Source of the DNA: Agelas oroides
Lineage: Eukaryota; Porifera; Demospongiae; Agelasida; Agelasidae
DNA: 64,000 bases
Assembly (NCBI GenBank): GCA_949130485.1
Contig: OX422183.1
Coordinates: 4,352,136 to 4,416,135 of the forward strand
Direction: 5' to 3'
Shown piece after piece: positions 1 through 11,700 of this stretch. Positions within the stretch are counted from its first letter, which is position 1. Each line of letters begins with the position of its first letter. Made by a program: the position numbers and the translations under genes. Under the pieces are notes generated by a model, which made no database searches, had not been told where the DNA came from, and saw nothing but the letters and a program-made list of their open reading frames with translations.

Positions 1-2240
1 ACAGGTGGCTTGAGTAAGAGCGTGTAACTCCAATAGAAGCCCGTATATAGTCCGGTCAAACCATGCTAAAAATAGAACAACTGGTCACGTGCTTAGCAAC
101 AATGGTTTGTGTCTATGCAGCATGCACAGTACATGTTACTATTTTTAGTACTGGCGGTAAATTCAGACCGGTTTCAAATTTTACAGAGTTACACGCTCTT
201 ACTCTAGCCACCCGTTCTCATGCTCTCTTGGTGCTTATAATCCTGATGTTGTCATTACCAAGTTTCTGTTTACAGATCTAAACTACTCACAGCTGAACCA
301 CTTCAACAAGAATATGTATACCAAAAACTGTTGTACCCAAAATATTTTTGTGCATGGTTATCTGTGTTTGATGTGTACATGTGTACATGTATACCCACTC
401 ACTTGCAGTTACATTTTGTTTTATCAACCATTGACTACACCATCATTTTATTCAATATTTCTGGTTTTATAGTTGTAGTCTGATGCTACACTCATCATGT
501 ATTTACATCAATGAAATGAGTATATACTCACTCCCACAACAATTATGGTTAATGCTCATAAATGCTTGTAAGTGGAAAAGATGAAGACATTTCCAGCTTT
601 CTGTTTACAGTAGCAAGTAGAGTGTATGTTCATTTCATGGTATTTTCTGCTATCCTGTTGAAATTTGTCCAAGGCATTAATTGTAAAATGAATCTCCATA
701 GCATTGATTTTCTGAACTTAACATTGAGCAAATAGCAGATTGACTAGCCGAATAGCCTCATTCCGTGCAGGGGCTGGAAACGAGGACATCCACATACAAA
801 TAGGGCCAGTCTCGTGCCTAGACCCCACCACCCGCGAGGAGAGGGTCTGGTGACATGCAGCTGATCCCTCTGGTTTCTTTAAGGTGGCAGGGAACCCTGC
901 GTTTTCAAGGTCAACATACCTGGAATCCAAGCTCATAGAATTCTTTGTCTTTGTAAACGTTTAGCGCACAGTCCGTTTTGGGAGTCTTCATCCGTTCACT
1001 GTCCGTAAAATTGGGGATTTTCCCCATTTCCTGTCGGCATTGCCATCCAATAATCAGTTTATAATTAAGTTAGTTAAGATGTGGCCTGGCGGAACCCCTC
1101 ATGTGGTGGTCGGAACTTTGAAGATAAGCTTAGATCGACTTAAAAAAAACAAAAAAAAAACAAAAAAAAAAACAAAAAAAACAGAGGAGTTTTAGTGGAG
1201 TGCTGTAGTGTCAGTAGTTGTGAGTAGTGCGTAATGCCTGCTTGTGAAAGCTAGCTTGTGTCTAGAAGCAGCAGAAAGGCTACAGTGGCCAAGACTGAAC
1301 TCACTGGGTAGGCCCAGGTCTTGCGATCGTATGCCAAGCCTAGTAGGTGACCGTGGCCTGGTGCTCCGAGTACTGAGCTGGGCTTTAACTAGAATGCGCA
1401 ATATATCGTTGGTAGTAGGCTGCAGTACACAAGAAAGCTCCAGAGGAGTTGCGTGTGGAACAGAACCGTGAGTTGTTTAGCGACATAAGGGGGAGAGGTG
1501 GGGCTAGTAATGCTTGCTTCCACTCGTGAATGAGCCCCTCCCGTAGACAAGCTGTGAATTTTTTGAAATGTGCATTCATTTTGGTGCAGTCAAAGTTGTC
1601 CATTCCAAGAGTAGTGACAAACATGAGTCTAGCCTGACTTTGAGAGTAGCTCTGAACAAAAGCTGGCACAGATTGATTTGAGATACATTGGTGGATAGGA
1701 CGCTACCTAGAGTGAGTGTGTAGATGCGTCCATCGAGTGGCAATTTTGGGTTCATGAATATATTAATGAGCCACTAAAACCCTTTTTAAAATTAGGCAAA
1801 GCAAGATTGCCCTAAAGCAAACCCTAACCCTGAAACTAGGAGTAACCCTGGTCCTGACCGTAACCCAAGTTTATGTTTTCGTTAACCTCCGCCGAAAGAC
1901 TTCCCCGCCACCTTAACATTGATTACTTTCTGGAAAGAAAGATTTCTCCGCCAATCACATTGCAGGAAAAACAATCTGTGTGCAACACTGGAAATCCTTG
2001 GCTACTTCAGCACAATGACACAGCACTTTTGGCACATAAATTAGTTATCAGTCAGTTTCAACTATGCATACAGCAAGCTATGAGTTTCTAACGAAGCCTG
2101 AGGAATCAGCCGAATGTCACCAGACCCTCTCCTCATGGGTGGGGTCGGTGCACAAGACTACAAAAGGGTTAGTTTCATGCCCAGACCCCACCTGAGAGGA
2201 GAGGGTCTGGTGACATTCCAGAGGAGGTAAGACATAAGGA
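1..2240. other. Intergenic, no gene recognised
   Basis: I see no convincing coding exon here. The short open frames lack domain signatures and codon continuity. Positions 1141-1182 are an A-rich tract broken by single C residues. Positions about 807-872 and 2112-2215 contain CCAGACCCYCTCCTC-type sequence on both strands, matching the interior of the TAGTCTCGTGCCC palindromic element that is intact at 50915-51235. These are therefore probably decayed copies of that element. Confidence 0.5.
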
Positions 2241-2241
2241 A

Positions 2242-2527
2242 TCTAATCTTGGAGCTGGCCAAAGATAGCTTACTGGTAGCTGTGTTATAGCATACAGAAG
2301 CTGATCCCCGAGCAAAACTCAACAGGATAGCAGAAAACACCAGTCGTGTGCTTAATTGGCTCAGGAATGTAATTAAGTGCGCATTAAATTACATTCCTGG
2401 GCCAATTAAGCACACTAAACTGGTATTTTCTGCTATCCTGTTGAATTTTGCTTGGGGATCAGGTTGGGATCAGCTTCTGTGTGCCATGACACAGCTCAAG
2501 CTATCTTTGGCGAGCTCCAAGATTTGA
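2242..2527. repeat. Fold-back element with ~135 bp arms
   Basis: The left arm (about 2242-2372) and right arm (about 2388-2527) are imperfect reverse complements. Both contain the words TTCTGCTATCCTGTTGA, CAGCTTCTGT and GTGCTTAATTGGC (on opposite strands) around a spacer near 2375. A partial single-arm relative lies at 640-662, and the word TGATTGGCTCAGGAATG recurs at 18632. This looks like a MITE or fold-back repeat. No coding capacity is seen. Confidence 0.6.
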
Positions 2528-3026
2528 TCCCTTATGTATGGGAGCATGCAATGTCCTCTGGTGACGTTTGACCGATCTTTTTCTTTTCTCTAAACATTTT
2601 TATGCAGAAGCAAGGGCACAGTCAAAATAGCAACTGAATGCTTCATTAACGTTGATTGCTTTCAGCGGAGAATTTTCCCCGCGCCAATCACATAATTTGC
2701 AGAACACAGAATCTGTGGTTGCAACACCAGAAATTCTTGGCTATTCAGCACGATGACACAGCAGTTTTTTTGGCGCATAAATTAGTTATTGGCTATAAAC
2801 CATACAGTGAGCTATGAATTTTTAATGAAGCCAGCCAAATGTCGATCACCAGACCTCTCCTCGCGGGCTACAGTACCGAAGTGCGTTTCAAAGCTCTAAT
2901 CTGATTGGTTGGGTTAGGGTTAATTTAGGGTGTTGTTAGGGCAACAGCGCATATGCGCATATAAAGGTGTATAATATATTGACCAATAGGGTTAGAGCTT
3001 TGAAAAGCACTTCGGGATAGCTCCTG

Positions 3027-3304
3027 CCGGAAAAACCTACGGAAAATCCGTTTGGTAACGTAAGTAAAGAAGATTCTGGGGCTTTTCTACTTACGACGGA
3101 GTTATTTGAACGTGACAATCAAATTGTAGCATGTCCAATTACTCGGGCGCATTAGTGCTTGTGTGGATGCTAATTGGTGATAATTGAAGCCATTTAGAGG
3201 CCATATATGGTCAGCGCCGGCCGCATTCAAACCCTGCTGACGTGTGCAAAAGCACCAGAATATTGCCGTACGTTACCGGACGTATTTTCCATAGGTTTTT
3301 CCGG
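3027..3304. mobile_element. Small inverted-repeat element
   Basis: The sequence GCCGGAAAAACCTACGG near 3027 is mirrored by CATAGGTTTTTCCGGC at 3288-3304. The inner arms continue with GGTAACG / CGTTACC. About 280 bp lies between the outer ends and has no open frame of note. It is interpreted as a non-autonomous DNA transposon; the superfamily is not determined because I could not fix a clear target duplication. Confidence 0.45.
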
Positions 3305-3316
3305 CTGGTCACGAGG

Positions 3317-6220
3317 AATCTCGTTATGTACAGACTTGCTCATGAGAAAAAAATTACGGGTTTACCCCAAATTTAGATTTTAACCCTCTCCCTACGAGAT
3401 TTAACTTCACCGAATTTCTGCCTACAAGCATGCATTCAGAGAATATGCAGCACATCAAGGGAGAAGAGAACAAGTAAGCATGGTATCAGTATAGTATTAA
3501 AACTAGTCAGTATTGAATATCAGAAAAGGGATGCATTTCTGCCAGCTGTGTAGCTAGGGGGAAACAGACTGACATTTCAGATCAGGCCTCACAGCGTGTG
3601 GAGGCCTAAGTTTTGTGTTCTCGTGGGCAGCAAAAAAGCTTGAATTATATTTTGTATTTCTATCCATGATCCATGACTGATCAACACTCTTGTGTTTGGT
3701 GCATAATTAGCAAACTTGCTGTGCAATGCTGTGGTATGCATTTGTGTGCTATGTTGCTGTACACTGCAAGCTAACTATGCACCAAGGGTCAGACATTGTT
3801 GAAATTGTCGACGCTGTGTGTTGAAATCAGGCTCAAAAATCATAACTATTTTATGTCTGTTCAATGTGTTCATGTTCCTATGCTAGAGGCCTAATATTTA
3901 TTCTCAGACTGATACATTTTCGGACCTCAGACTTCAAAGGTCTAAGCACGGTAGCAACTGTGCCAGATCATCAGAGCAACAAGCCATGCTGGGGCTGGAA
4001 TAGTTTTCGATACCCGAAACTATTGTAGTACTCGGGGATAGAAAATCACGTCTGAAAATACATTGTAAAACAACGCGTAACTTATTTGTTGTCTCCTCTG
4101 AAAAGGAAAGACTAAAACACTTGTCCTTCCATTGGCCTTGCCTATGAGCCCATACCATGCTGCAGCAGTTGCCAAATTTGGCTAGCGACATGATATAATA
4201 CATGATTATCAGACTTGTCTGCTAGTAGAATCCTTTTTCCAAGGATAGGTGCTTGAATAGATGTAGCATTTCTTTTGCTAAATCCTGGGTAGAAGACTGT
4301 TTGGAGTTGAATTTCAAGTATATACTACCAAACATTAGCCCACCTATCCTACAGTTCTTATGTCTGCTGTACCTCTGCACACGCAACAAGAGCGCAACGT
4401 TTCATAAGTATCCGAGCATCAATTAGTTCCTGTATCTGTAAACTTGATGAAGTCCTTTATAATTGTGTAATCTACGCACGTGACAAAAAATTGTGCATGC
4501 TTTAGAGCTTCAAATTGAACCCTCACTATGCATGCACACATTTAAATTATGCATACCTTCTGCAATGTCTAAAATCCTTACCTAGTTCAATTGCAACCGT
4601 TGCTGTGTTCATATCAAGCAAAATTCTCATTTCTATACTGTCGCACTTGCATACAAAACCAGTCTCATACTGTAAGCTCAGGGTGTGAGGAGAGCCTGGG
4701 TAGGAGACTATGATACACTTCCCCAATTTATTTCCAGTGTAAAGACGCTGTTTGCTTGACATCGCAAACAAGCTGTGCGTGTGAATATCATTATGTGGTA
4801 AAGTTCTTTACGGCTAAATGGGAAAATAACCACATAATTATATTCATGTCACAGCTTTTTTGGTTTGTATTTTGCAAGGTCAACACATGCAGCAGTGAAT
4901 ACAGACATCCTTTCTCAGAGACTACATATAAGTTCTCCCCTAGCACACTTTCAGAGCACCAGAGGACTCAGGACACACTGCGCACAGATGAACCTTCCCC
5001 TAGCATCCCTTTCTTTGACCACTGGAAAAGACAGCATAATCAAAGAGAGGCTGGGCGTACATTTACACCTTTACTTCAAGTGTAGGCATCCCATCCATAA
5101 TCCTGTACTATCATCTCCAAGCTGGATAAAGCTTGCATTTGACTGATATTCAATTTGTTCAATTGATGTCATAGACGTAGTACATGGAGTTGACAAAAAA
5201 ATTCAACTTGCAGTAACATACGCATGTTTAGCATACAAGTATGCTAAGTAATGATGTTCGATGAATGCATGATTGTATTTTTCAGTAACCACTTTGCCTT
5301 ACCTGCCCAGAGCTTGTAGTGTGTGGCTACACTACCCCCTATATAGCACTCCCTCAAACTATCTTCCTGGCACTTACGAGGTAGTGTTCAATTTGCTCCT
5401 TTGGATTCTTTGTATGTTTTATCATCGAACATGGCAGCTAGCATGCACACCTGCAAAACGTCTGCATGTGCACATGCTGCCATGTAGAGTCAACTCTTAT
5501 TTTGTCCACTCCATCATGTTCATAAAAAATATTATGCACCTATCAATGTTATGCCCCACCTCCCCCCACCAGAGCGAGGTGGGGATGAGGGCAGGGATTT
5601 GACTGGTAACTCTGACCCCACCCATGGGGCATTTGATATTTCCATATACTATATTCCACAGTATTCGTTTTCCTTTACTGGCATACCAGGGGCTATTTAA
5701 CCTAAGAGCTTATTCCCAGGGGTGGGGAATTAGATGGAAAAGTGGTCAAATCCCCACCCTTATCCCCACCCCCCTCTGGTGGGGGGAGGTGGGGCATAAC
5801 ATTGATAGGTGCATTATAGTCGGACAAACACACACCACATCATTGCACAGCAGTTTTGCTAATTATGCACCAAACACAAGAGGATCATGAGTAGAAATAG
5901 AAAACAATTCAAGCTTTTTTGCTGCCCACGAGAACATAAAACTTAGGCCTCATATGCCGTGAGGCCTGATCTGAAATGTCAGTCTGTTTCCCCCTAGCTA
6001 CACAGCTGGCAGAAATGCATCCCTTTTCTGATATTCAATACTGACTAGTTTTAATACTATACTGATACCATGCTTACTTGTTCTTCGCATACTCTCCGAA
6101 TGCATGCTTGCTGGCAGAAATTCGGTGAAGTTAAATCTCGTAGGGAGAGGGTTAAAATCTAAATTTGGGGTAAACCCGTAATTTTTTTCTCATGAGCAAG
6201 TCTGTATACATAACGAGATT
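3317..6220. mobile_element. ~2.9 kb element with ~300 bp terminal inverted repeats
   Basis: The left arm, from 3317 (AATCTCGTTATGTACAGAC) to about 3640, is the reverse complement of about 5905-6220, which ends TCTGTATACATAACGAGATT. Both arms carry the same landmarks in mirrored order: CATGAGAAAAAAATTACGGG, CTCCCTACGAGATTTAAC, GCCAGCTGTGTAGCTAGGGG and GTGGGCAGCAAAAAAGC. The interior (3640-5905) holds only short frames and a nested MITE at 5534-5814, so it is non-autonomous or gutted. The long arms would form a large hairpin if transcribed. No clear target duplication was found and the superfamily is unknown. Confidence 0.65.
5534..5814. mobile_element. Nested MITE, ~70 bp inverted repeats
   Basis: The terminal repeats begin ATGCACCTATCAATGTTATG and end with the exact complement, CATAACATTGATAGGTGCAT. 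The arms continue through CCCCACCTCCCCCCACCAGAG-like sequence. The element sits inside the 3317-6220 element. A diverged relative occurs at 19761-20070, so this is a dispersed family. Confidence 0.7.
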
Positions 6221-6598
6221 CGGTTTTGTGTGGGCGGGTGTGTTGTTTCCGCTGGAGAGTAACCCCTACCCTATAAGGTTAAGGGGGTGTGTCAGTGGAA
6301 GTGCTACTGTGCATTTTTGTGTGTGGCCGGTGGCTGGTGGCTAGTTCAGTTAGCTAGTTGTTGATAGACTGTGTTGTAAGCAAGTTTTGAGTGTATCGAC
6401 ACCACAGGCTCTCTGGTCCGTGATCGAGTGTGTCAGACCGCTGACTTATTAGCCCTTGCCGGCAAACAAGCGCCGTAATTTGCGTAAGCCTAGTTATAAA
6501 ACTGATAACGACAGAACTGTCAGTGTTCCTCCGGTTTACAGTTAAACCCAGTGCCAGTAAGTCGAAGTGTTTTCGAATTCATTTACAGAGTATAGTTG

Positions 6599-6648
6599 TA
6601 GTCTCGCGGAGCCAGACCCTACCCGGAGAGTTTGGCTCCGCGAGACTA
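6599..6648. mobile_element. Palindromic MITE (TAGTCTCG family) with 9-bp TSD
   Basis: A 50-bp hairpin begins TAGTCTCGCGGAGCCAGA and ends with the near-exact complement ending GAGACTA. The 9 bp immediately before it (6590-6598, gtatagttg) and after it (6649-6657, gtatagttg) are identical, so this is a bona fide insertion. The termini match the TAGCCTCG palindromes elsewhere in the window. Confidence 0.8.
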
Positions 6649-6784
6649 GTATAGTTGGGCGTTCCTTACACAATAATGTACTACCGTAAAAGTTCTAATT
6701 CAGGCGCCGTTGAACGATCCTCAAACGCGCCTAGTTGGGAGCGAAAAAAATTACTTAGGGCCCTTGACTTGAGGGCGCCTTGTT

Positions 6785-7946
6785 TAGAGGGTGTCCTCCC
6801 ACGAGATCACCTCTCACGAAATCAACTCCCAATAAATCAACTCCCAATAAATCAACTCCCAATAGATCAACTTCCCACCGGGTCAATTCCCATTTATAAA
6901 TCAACTTCCCACGAAATCAACTGTTAATCTTTGCATGAATACATGTACAAATGAGCAGGTACACTACTGTTCTATTACTAAAGTCCAGTTTGGTGTCTCA
7001 CTGAAGCTAAGTACTCTGCAAGACTACTTTCACCATTCTGAAAGCGTTCAAAAAGCTTGCAAATCTTCTCATCTCGGATGTATCTCTTCTTTCGAGGTGG
7101 TTGGGTTGCGCCTGCAGCAAACTGTTCCACCTTCATTTCTGTTGTAGCTTGCTCCTTCTTGATACATCAACAATCTCGACATGATTGTTTGTTCTCAGCC
7201 CATTGTAATTGTAGTAGTTCCACTGCTGGAGCCTGAATTGGCCATTGGTCCAGGTTTTGTCGAAGTATATGTGACAGTCATCGATGTTGTCCAACTCTCG
7301 GGCTTCTTGTTGAACTCCTTGCCATGCTACTCGAACAAAGTTGGGGGGAACAAAGCAGGTGGCTGCTGTCTTCTGCACAAAGCTTTTGAGGATTCCATTC
7401 TCAGATCTGTACTCCCCAAAGCCTGGACCTTTCACCAAATTGCTTGGGAGTAGTGGTTTTAGCAGCCCGTGTTCAGCGGTCGGAAAGTTTAATCGGAGAG
7501 CATTGATGAGGGCCTGCTCGAAATCGGAGAGAACTGAGGAGGGGGTGAGATCCAGACCATGATCTAGTGCAGCTTCTTTCACCATCATGAACATATGGTT
7601 GTATGTACTCTGCTGCTTGTTGGGAAGCAGGGCATACACCATAGGGAAGGTCTGGCTGTACTTGATGATGTGGATGGTGAAGATCTGATAGAACAGACGT
7701 GGACACGTTTCGAAAGTTCCATCCACGTAGAAACACTCAGCTTCTGCTAGGTGATGAAGGTAGTGACAGGAAGTACCTATGTACCCTTAATGCTTACCCT
7801 AGGCTGAAATGCCCCTTGTAATATTGCAGTTGATTTCGTGGGAAGTTGATTTAATGGGAGTTGACCCAGTGGGAAGTTGATCTATTGGGAGTTGATTTAG
7901 TGGGAGTTGATTTCGTGACAGTTGATCTTGTGGGCCTAACTCGTTT
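6785..7946. mobile_element. Mutator-like (MULE) element with repeat-array termini
   Basis: The left end (about 6785-6925) is an array of ~15-bp units of the type ATCAACTCCCAATAA. The right end (about 7825-7946) is the same array inverted (GGGAGTTGATTTAGT units), so the inverted termini are built of tandem repeats. Between them on the minus strand lies a MULE-type transposase fragment (7133-7786). The total is ~1.16 kb. The short, interrupted transposase indicates an internally deleted, probably inactive copy. The 52901-54057 segment in the syntaxin gene has the same architecture and nearly the same size. Confidence 0.65.
7133..7786 (-). pseudogene. MULE transposase fragment
   Basis: The open minus-strand frame, running from a stop just upstream at about 7788, carries the MULE DDE core: a D in YVDGTFETCPRLFYQIFTIH, a second acidic site in LSDFEQALINAL, and the C-terminal WNYYNYNGLRTNNHVE segment typical of FLYWCH-associated animal MULE transposases. 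Only ~215 residues are open. The N-terminal DNA-binding zinc finger and a full catalytic domain are missing, so it cannot encode an active enzyme. It lies between inverted repeat-array termini, supporting its identity as the remnant gene of that element. Confidence 0.75.
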
Positions 7947-8327
7947 AGAGGAACACCTTCTAATTAGAGTGGTGCTAATACAGCGTCCTTTTGCTCGAGT
8001 TTTTGATGCATCTCTAGGGGCCCCCTACCTCCTACCTGTCGTTTCAGCACTGGAGTCCCAGCCTCAACATGCAGAAGTGTAGGTAAGTGTAGCAGAAAGA
8101 TGCTGTCATTGCTGCTATTTGCGCACGTATGCAAAAGTACAACAATGGGTCTAACTGGAAGGTGCCCCCTACCAAATAAATGTGAGCCCAAAAAGCACCC
8201 TCTTTGGAGCGGAAAAAAGTATTTTGGCACCTTAATTAGAGCTTTTACGGTAGCTAGGTAACGCTTACTAATAACCAGAAGGTTTTTTTCAGACTGATAA
8301 TAATGCCTTTACATTGACAGGCTGACA

Positions 8328-8730
8328 ATGGGAATTGATCTTGCCACCTGGCGGGCTCGAATTGGGCTCAACTACTACCACATGTCTTGCCCCCTCCAGA
8401 CCAGGTGGAGAAGCAGTGGTGGTTGGCTGTACCAGCCTGGGGTGGCCAGCTGGGGGGTGGGGGAAGTCATGAACGACACACCCCCGGTTCTCAAGGGCTG
8501 CATAAGTGTTGTTGCTTTGTCACTGATACTGCAGTATGTAGTCCTTTCCTGGTCCAAGCTGAAGGGAAGGGGTGGTGGTGGCAAGGTGCGCTGTCACTGG
8601 CAGGGATCCATTTCTCAAGTGAGAGCGACAGTGGACAGTGGGGGGACCCTGCTGCTCAGAGCCATTGTGGTGGTGATACCTCTACTGCTGGTGATAGCAG
8701 GTGACGTGGAAACAAACCCAGGACCTGGAG
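8328..8730 (+). CDS. Gene A exon 1: 2A leader module
   Basis: The ATG opens a 133-codon module (MGIDLATWRARIG...) ending LLLVIAGDVETNPGP. It is followed by the splice donor at 8731, leaving phase 1. The motif fits the 2A consensus D(V/I)ExNPGP, where the ribosome fails to join Gly to Pro, releases the upstream chain and continues. The hydrophobic stretch directly before the motif is typical of functional 2As, whose upstream residues act in the exit tunnel. Residues 57-74 and 107-124 are hydrophobic enough for membrane segments, with a GRGGGGK basic loop between. The paralogous exons at 27622 and 57646 start at the same ATG. I count 19 differences in 133 residues between A and B. Confidence 0.85.
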
Positions 8731-11700
8731 GTAATGTTGATTTTTGGAGGCAGAGGATGTTGTAAACTGGTTATTAGTGGTACGTAATCATACAGGCTGC
8801 CATGGAAGCCATAGTTGATTTGGATGATTTCCAAAAACTGTTCTTGTTTGAGTAAAACTCACTCAGTAGACACTGCCAGGTGAGCTCTAAATTGCCAACT
8901 ATGGTATTTTGTTATGTAAAATTTCTGCAGGGATTCCCAAGGAACTACTGAATGGTTTGATAAACTATATAGCCAATGATAGAATTTGTCTGCTAGTATC
9001 TACTGAGTGAGTTTTCTTCCTTTTTTAAATCAATTCACCCTTCACACCTGTAGGATTGTTAGTCATACTAATTGCTATCTTGTGGTTACCTTCTCTGTTT
9101 TGCATAGCCTTTAGCCCCTAGCCCCCCCTCCCTGAAGAGAGTGAGGAGAGGTAGTGAAACATGATGGTGAATAGCAATACAATGGCTTATTCTCCAAAAC
9201 ACTGAACATTATTTCATAGAATGGACTTGGTTCTGATACGTGTTTCATTGTGGCTTGTGATAATACCATTTTTGTTGAAGTTGAGGTCTATTAAGGCATG
9301 TCCACGCTCTGGCGATAGTACGCTGTGTGCACATGCGCATGTGTGTATGTGTGTGTGTGTATATGTGTGTACATGCGAGTGCATGTTTGTGCGTGCACAT
9401 GTGCATGTGTGCATGACATGTATGTTTATGCATAAACAATCTAACCATCAAAAACAAACTCGGAATTCCGAAGCGTACCACAAAGCTCTGGCGCCTCAAT
9501 GTCAACTGACACATTGTGTTCGGTACTAATCAGCACACTTGCCTGTCTAAACATGCCCACTCTCGTCTCATCTGGCGGTGGCACATGTACGTATTAAACC
9601 ACACCCAATATGTTGTTAACCGGAAGTGCAGAGTTGCCTAGGTTCCAGCTTGCGAGAAAACTGGCCAATTGTGTTAGCAGTACGACATCCAGTTCCCATT
9701 CTGGTGCTAATTTGCAGTTTGAGAACATGTCCACGAGCTGACAGTTGGCACAATCCGTTTTGAAGACAGGTTTTGTGCTAGCAAAAAAAGTGGGATAGGG
9801 GGAGGTGGGCAGGCATAGTCATGCCATGCCGTGCACATGGCGGCTGTCTTGGCTGGCTGTAGAAAAGCCTTGGTCGGCACTGGCTGGGCCATTTCTCTCT
9901 TTTTTTTAGCACAAACAGGCGTAGAAAAGGCTCCTCTACCTTTGCAGGGCCTCCATTTCTGGCATTGTAGACAGCTTTCAGTTGGGAGAAGTGTTCACTG
10001 GTCGGAAACCCCTGACCATTGTAAGCTCGCTAATGAGTGGGCATGGCAGAGGTCATGAACCCCGAGAGGCTTGATGAAAGAATCCTTAGCTCAAGTTTCC
10101 AGTGCTAGCTCGCAGCAGAAGTGGAAATATGGATCCATACAAGGTATCAACAGCCTCAGAAAGACTTCTAGAAAATGAAACTCGGTGTATAATGGGTTAA
10201 TACACCTGAGTGGTTGTTTGCTGGCTGACTGGATCGGATGCTTGGCAGGTCAAGGTTAAAAGCATAATTATGCAACTGCTGACAATACAGTGCATTACAA
10301 AGTACTACACAGCAGGTACACAGTGCATGGTAATTTCGCAGGCTGCACTTGTGAGTAGTACATGTATCAGAACTGGGTTCAAGAAAGTTCTGTTCCTGTT
10401 GGGTTGAATAATGACCCCCCTTTTTTCTTCGCATATCCACAGAACCAAGTCTGGGAGCACTGCTCAATGAACTTTATCCTGTCTGTACCAGATGGTACAA
10501 TATTGGATTGCAGCTGAATATCCCCTATACTAAACTGGACTGCTTCAAACAAATGTACTCAGATCCCTCAGATTTAATGCGTGAAATGCTGAAACACTGG
10601 TTACAAACAGCTATTAATCCACGTCCCACGTGGAGAGCTGTTGTCACTGCCCTGAGGTCACGCAGTGTAGATGAGCAGTCTGTTGCTGAACAGCTGGAGT
10701 CAAAATATTGTACATCAGCACAACCTGTCGTGCATGAGTCTAACAGCCCCATCAAGGAAGAGAAGAGTGAAGGTGTAGAGGCTCATGATCAAATAACAGA
10801 TAAAATTGGGCAATCTCTGCCAGATTCAGAAAGCCCTACTGCCAGTGCAGCAAGACACAACAGCAGTACTAACCCTCCTTCAAGTGAAGGGTCTCAAAAA
10901 ACACCATTTGGGTGTGGGTGTGGTAAGTGCACATTCTTCAGCTTCATAGAGGGGGGCTGTCCAACACCCCTCCCCTCAGCAAGCTCATTCCCATACCTTG
11001 ATCTCAGTGGACTTACCCATGAGCAGCAGCAGGATCTGAGGGGGAGGCTGAGGTTTGAGTCTGAAAAGATAATGTTACGATTCCAGGAGCTAGTTTCAGC
11101 AACAATCAAGTCATTCAAGAGGCGATGTGTACCACCAGATGAGCTTGTGTCGCATGTCATGGCTCTTGGAGCATTTGATCCTGTATTCAAAGAGTCACAA
11201 GAGCCAGTGTTTCGCCTTTGCTTCAAAGAATTGAAAGCTGCAGACACCATCCCAAGGGTTTTTGTGATTCTATATGACTACTTTTCTTTCTTCAACTACC
11301 ATATCATTGAGCACATCATCAAAACACTTGGCACTAAAAAAGATAAAGCTAGGCTACGGAGGTACCAGGAAGATTTTAATCAATATGCAAAACGACGAAT
11401 TTTTGAATGCCTGCCAGAGTTTGGACTAGTAAGTGATACTGATCATGCCGATATCTTTGTGAAACTGGACTCACAGTATGACAACTATACTGTTGCACAA
11501 ATTGAGGGGTTTCGTCATAAACTCAGTGAAATCCTGCGTGTTTCATTCCAAGGTGTTCTGCGTCTCTGTCGAGTAGATAAAGGTTGTTTCCAGCTTATGT
11601 TCCAGGTGCCCTCATTTGTACAGCAGGAGATATTTCCACTGTCTAAAGAACAAGAGAGAGCCTTGTCAGGCTTGCATGTTATCAGGCTGACATGTGGGAA

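Noticed and set aside
8387..8704. 105-codon alternative frame overlapping the 2A exon
   Set aside because: It is an out-of-frame shadow. The shared ATG, phase-1 donor and motif conservation across three copies support the 8328 frame only.
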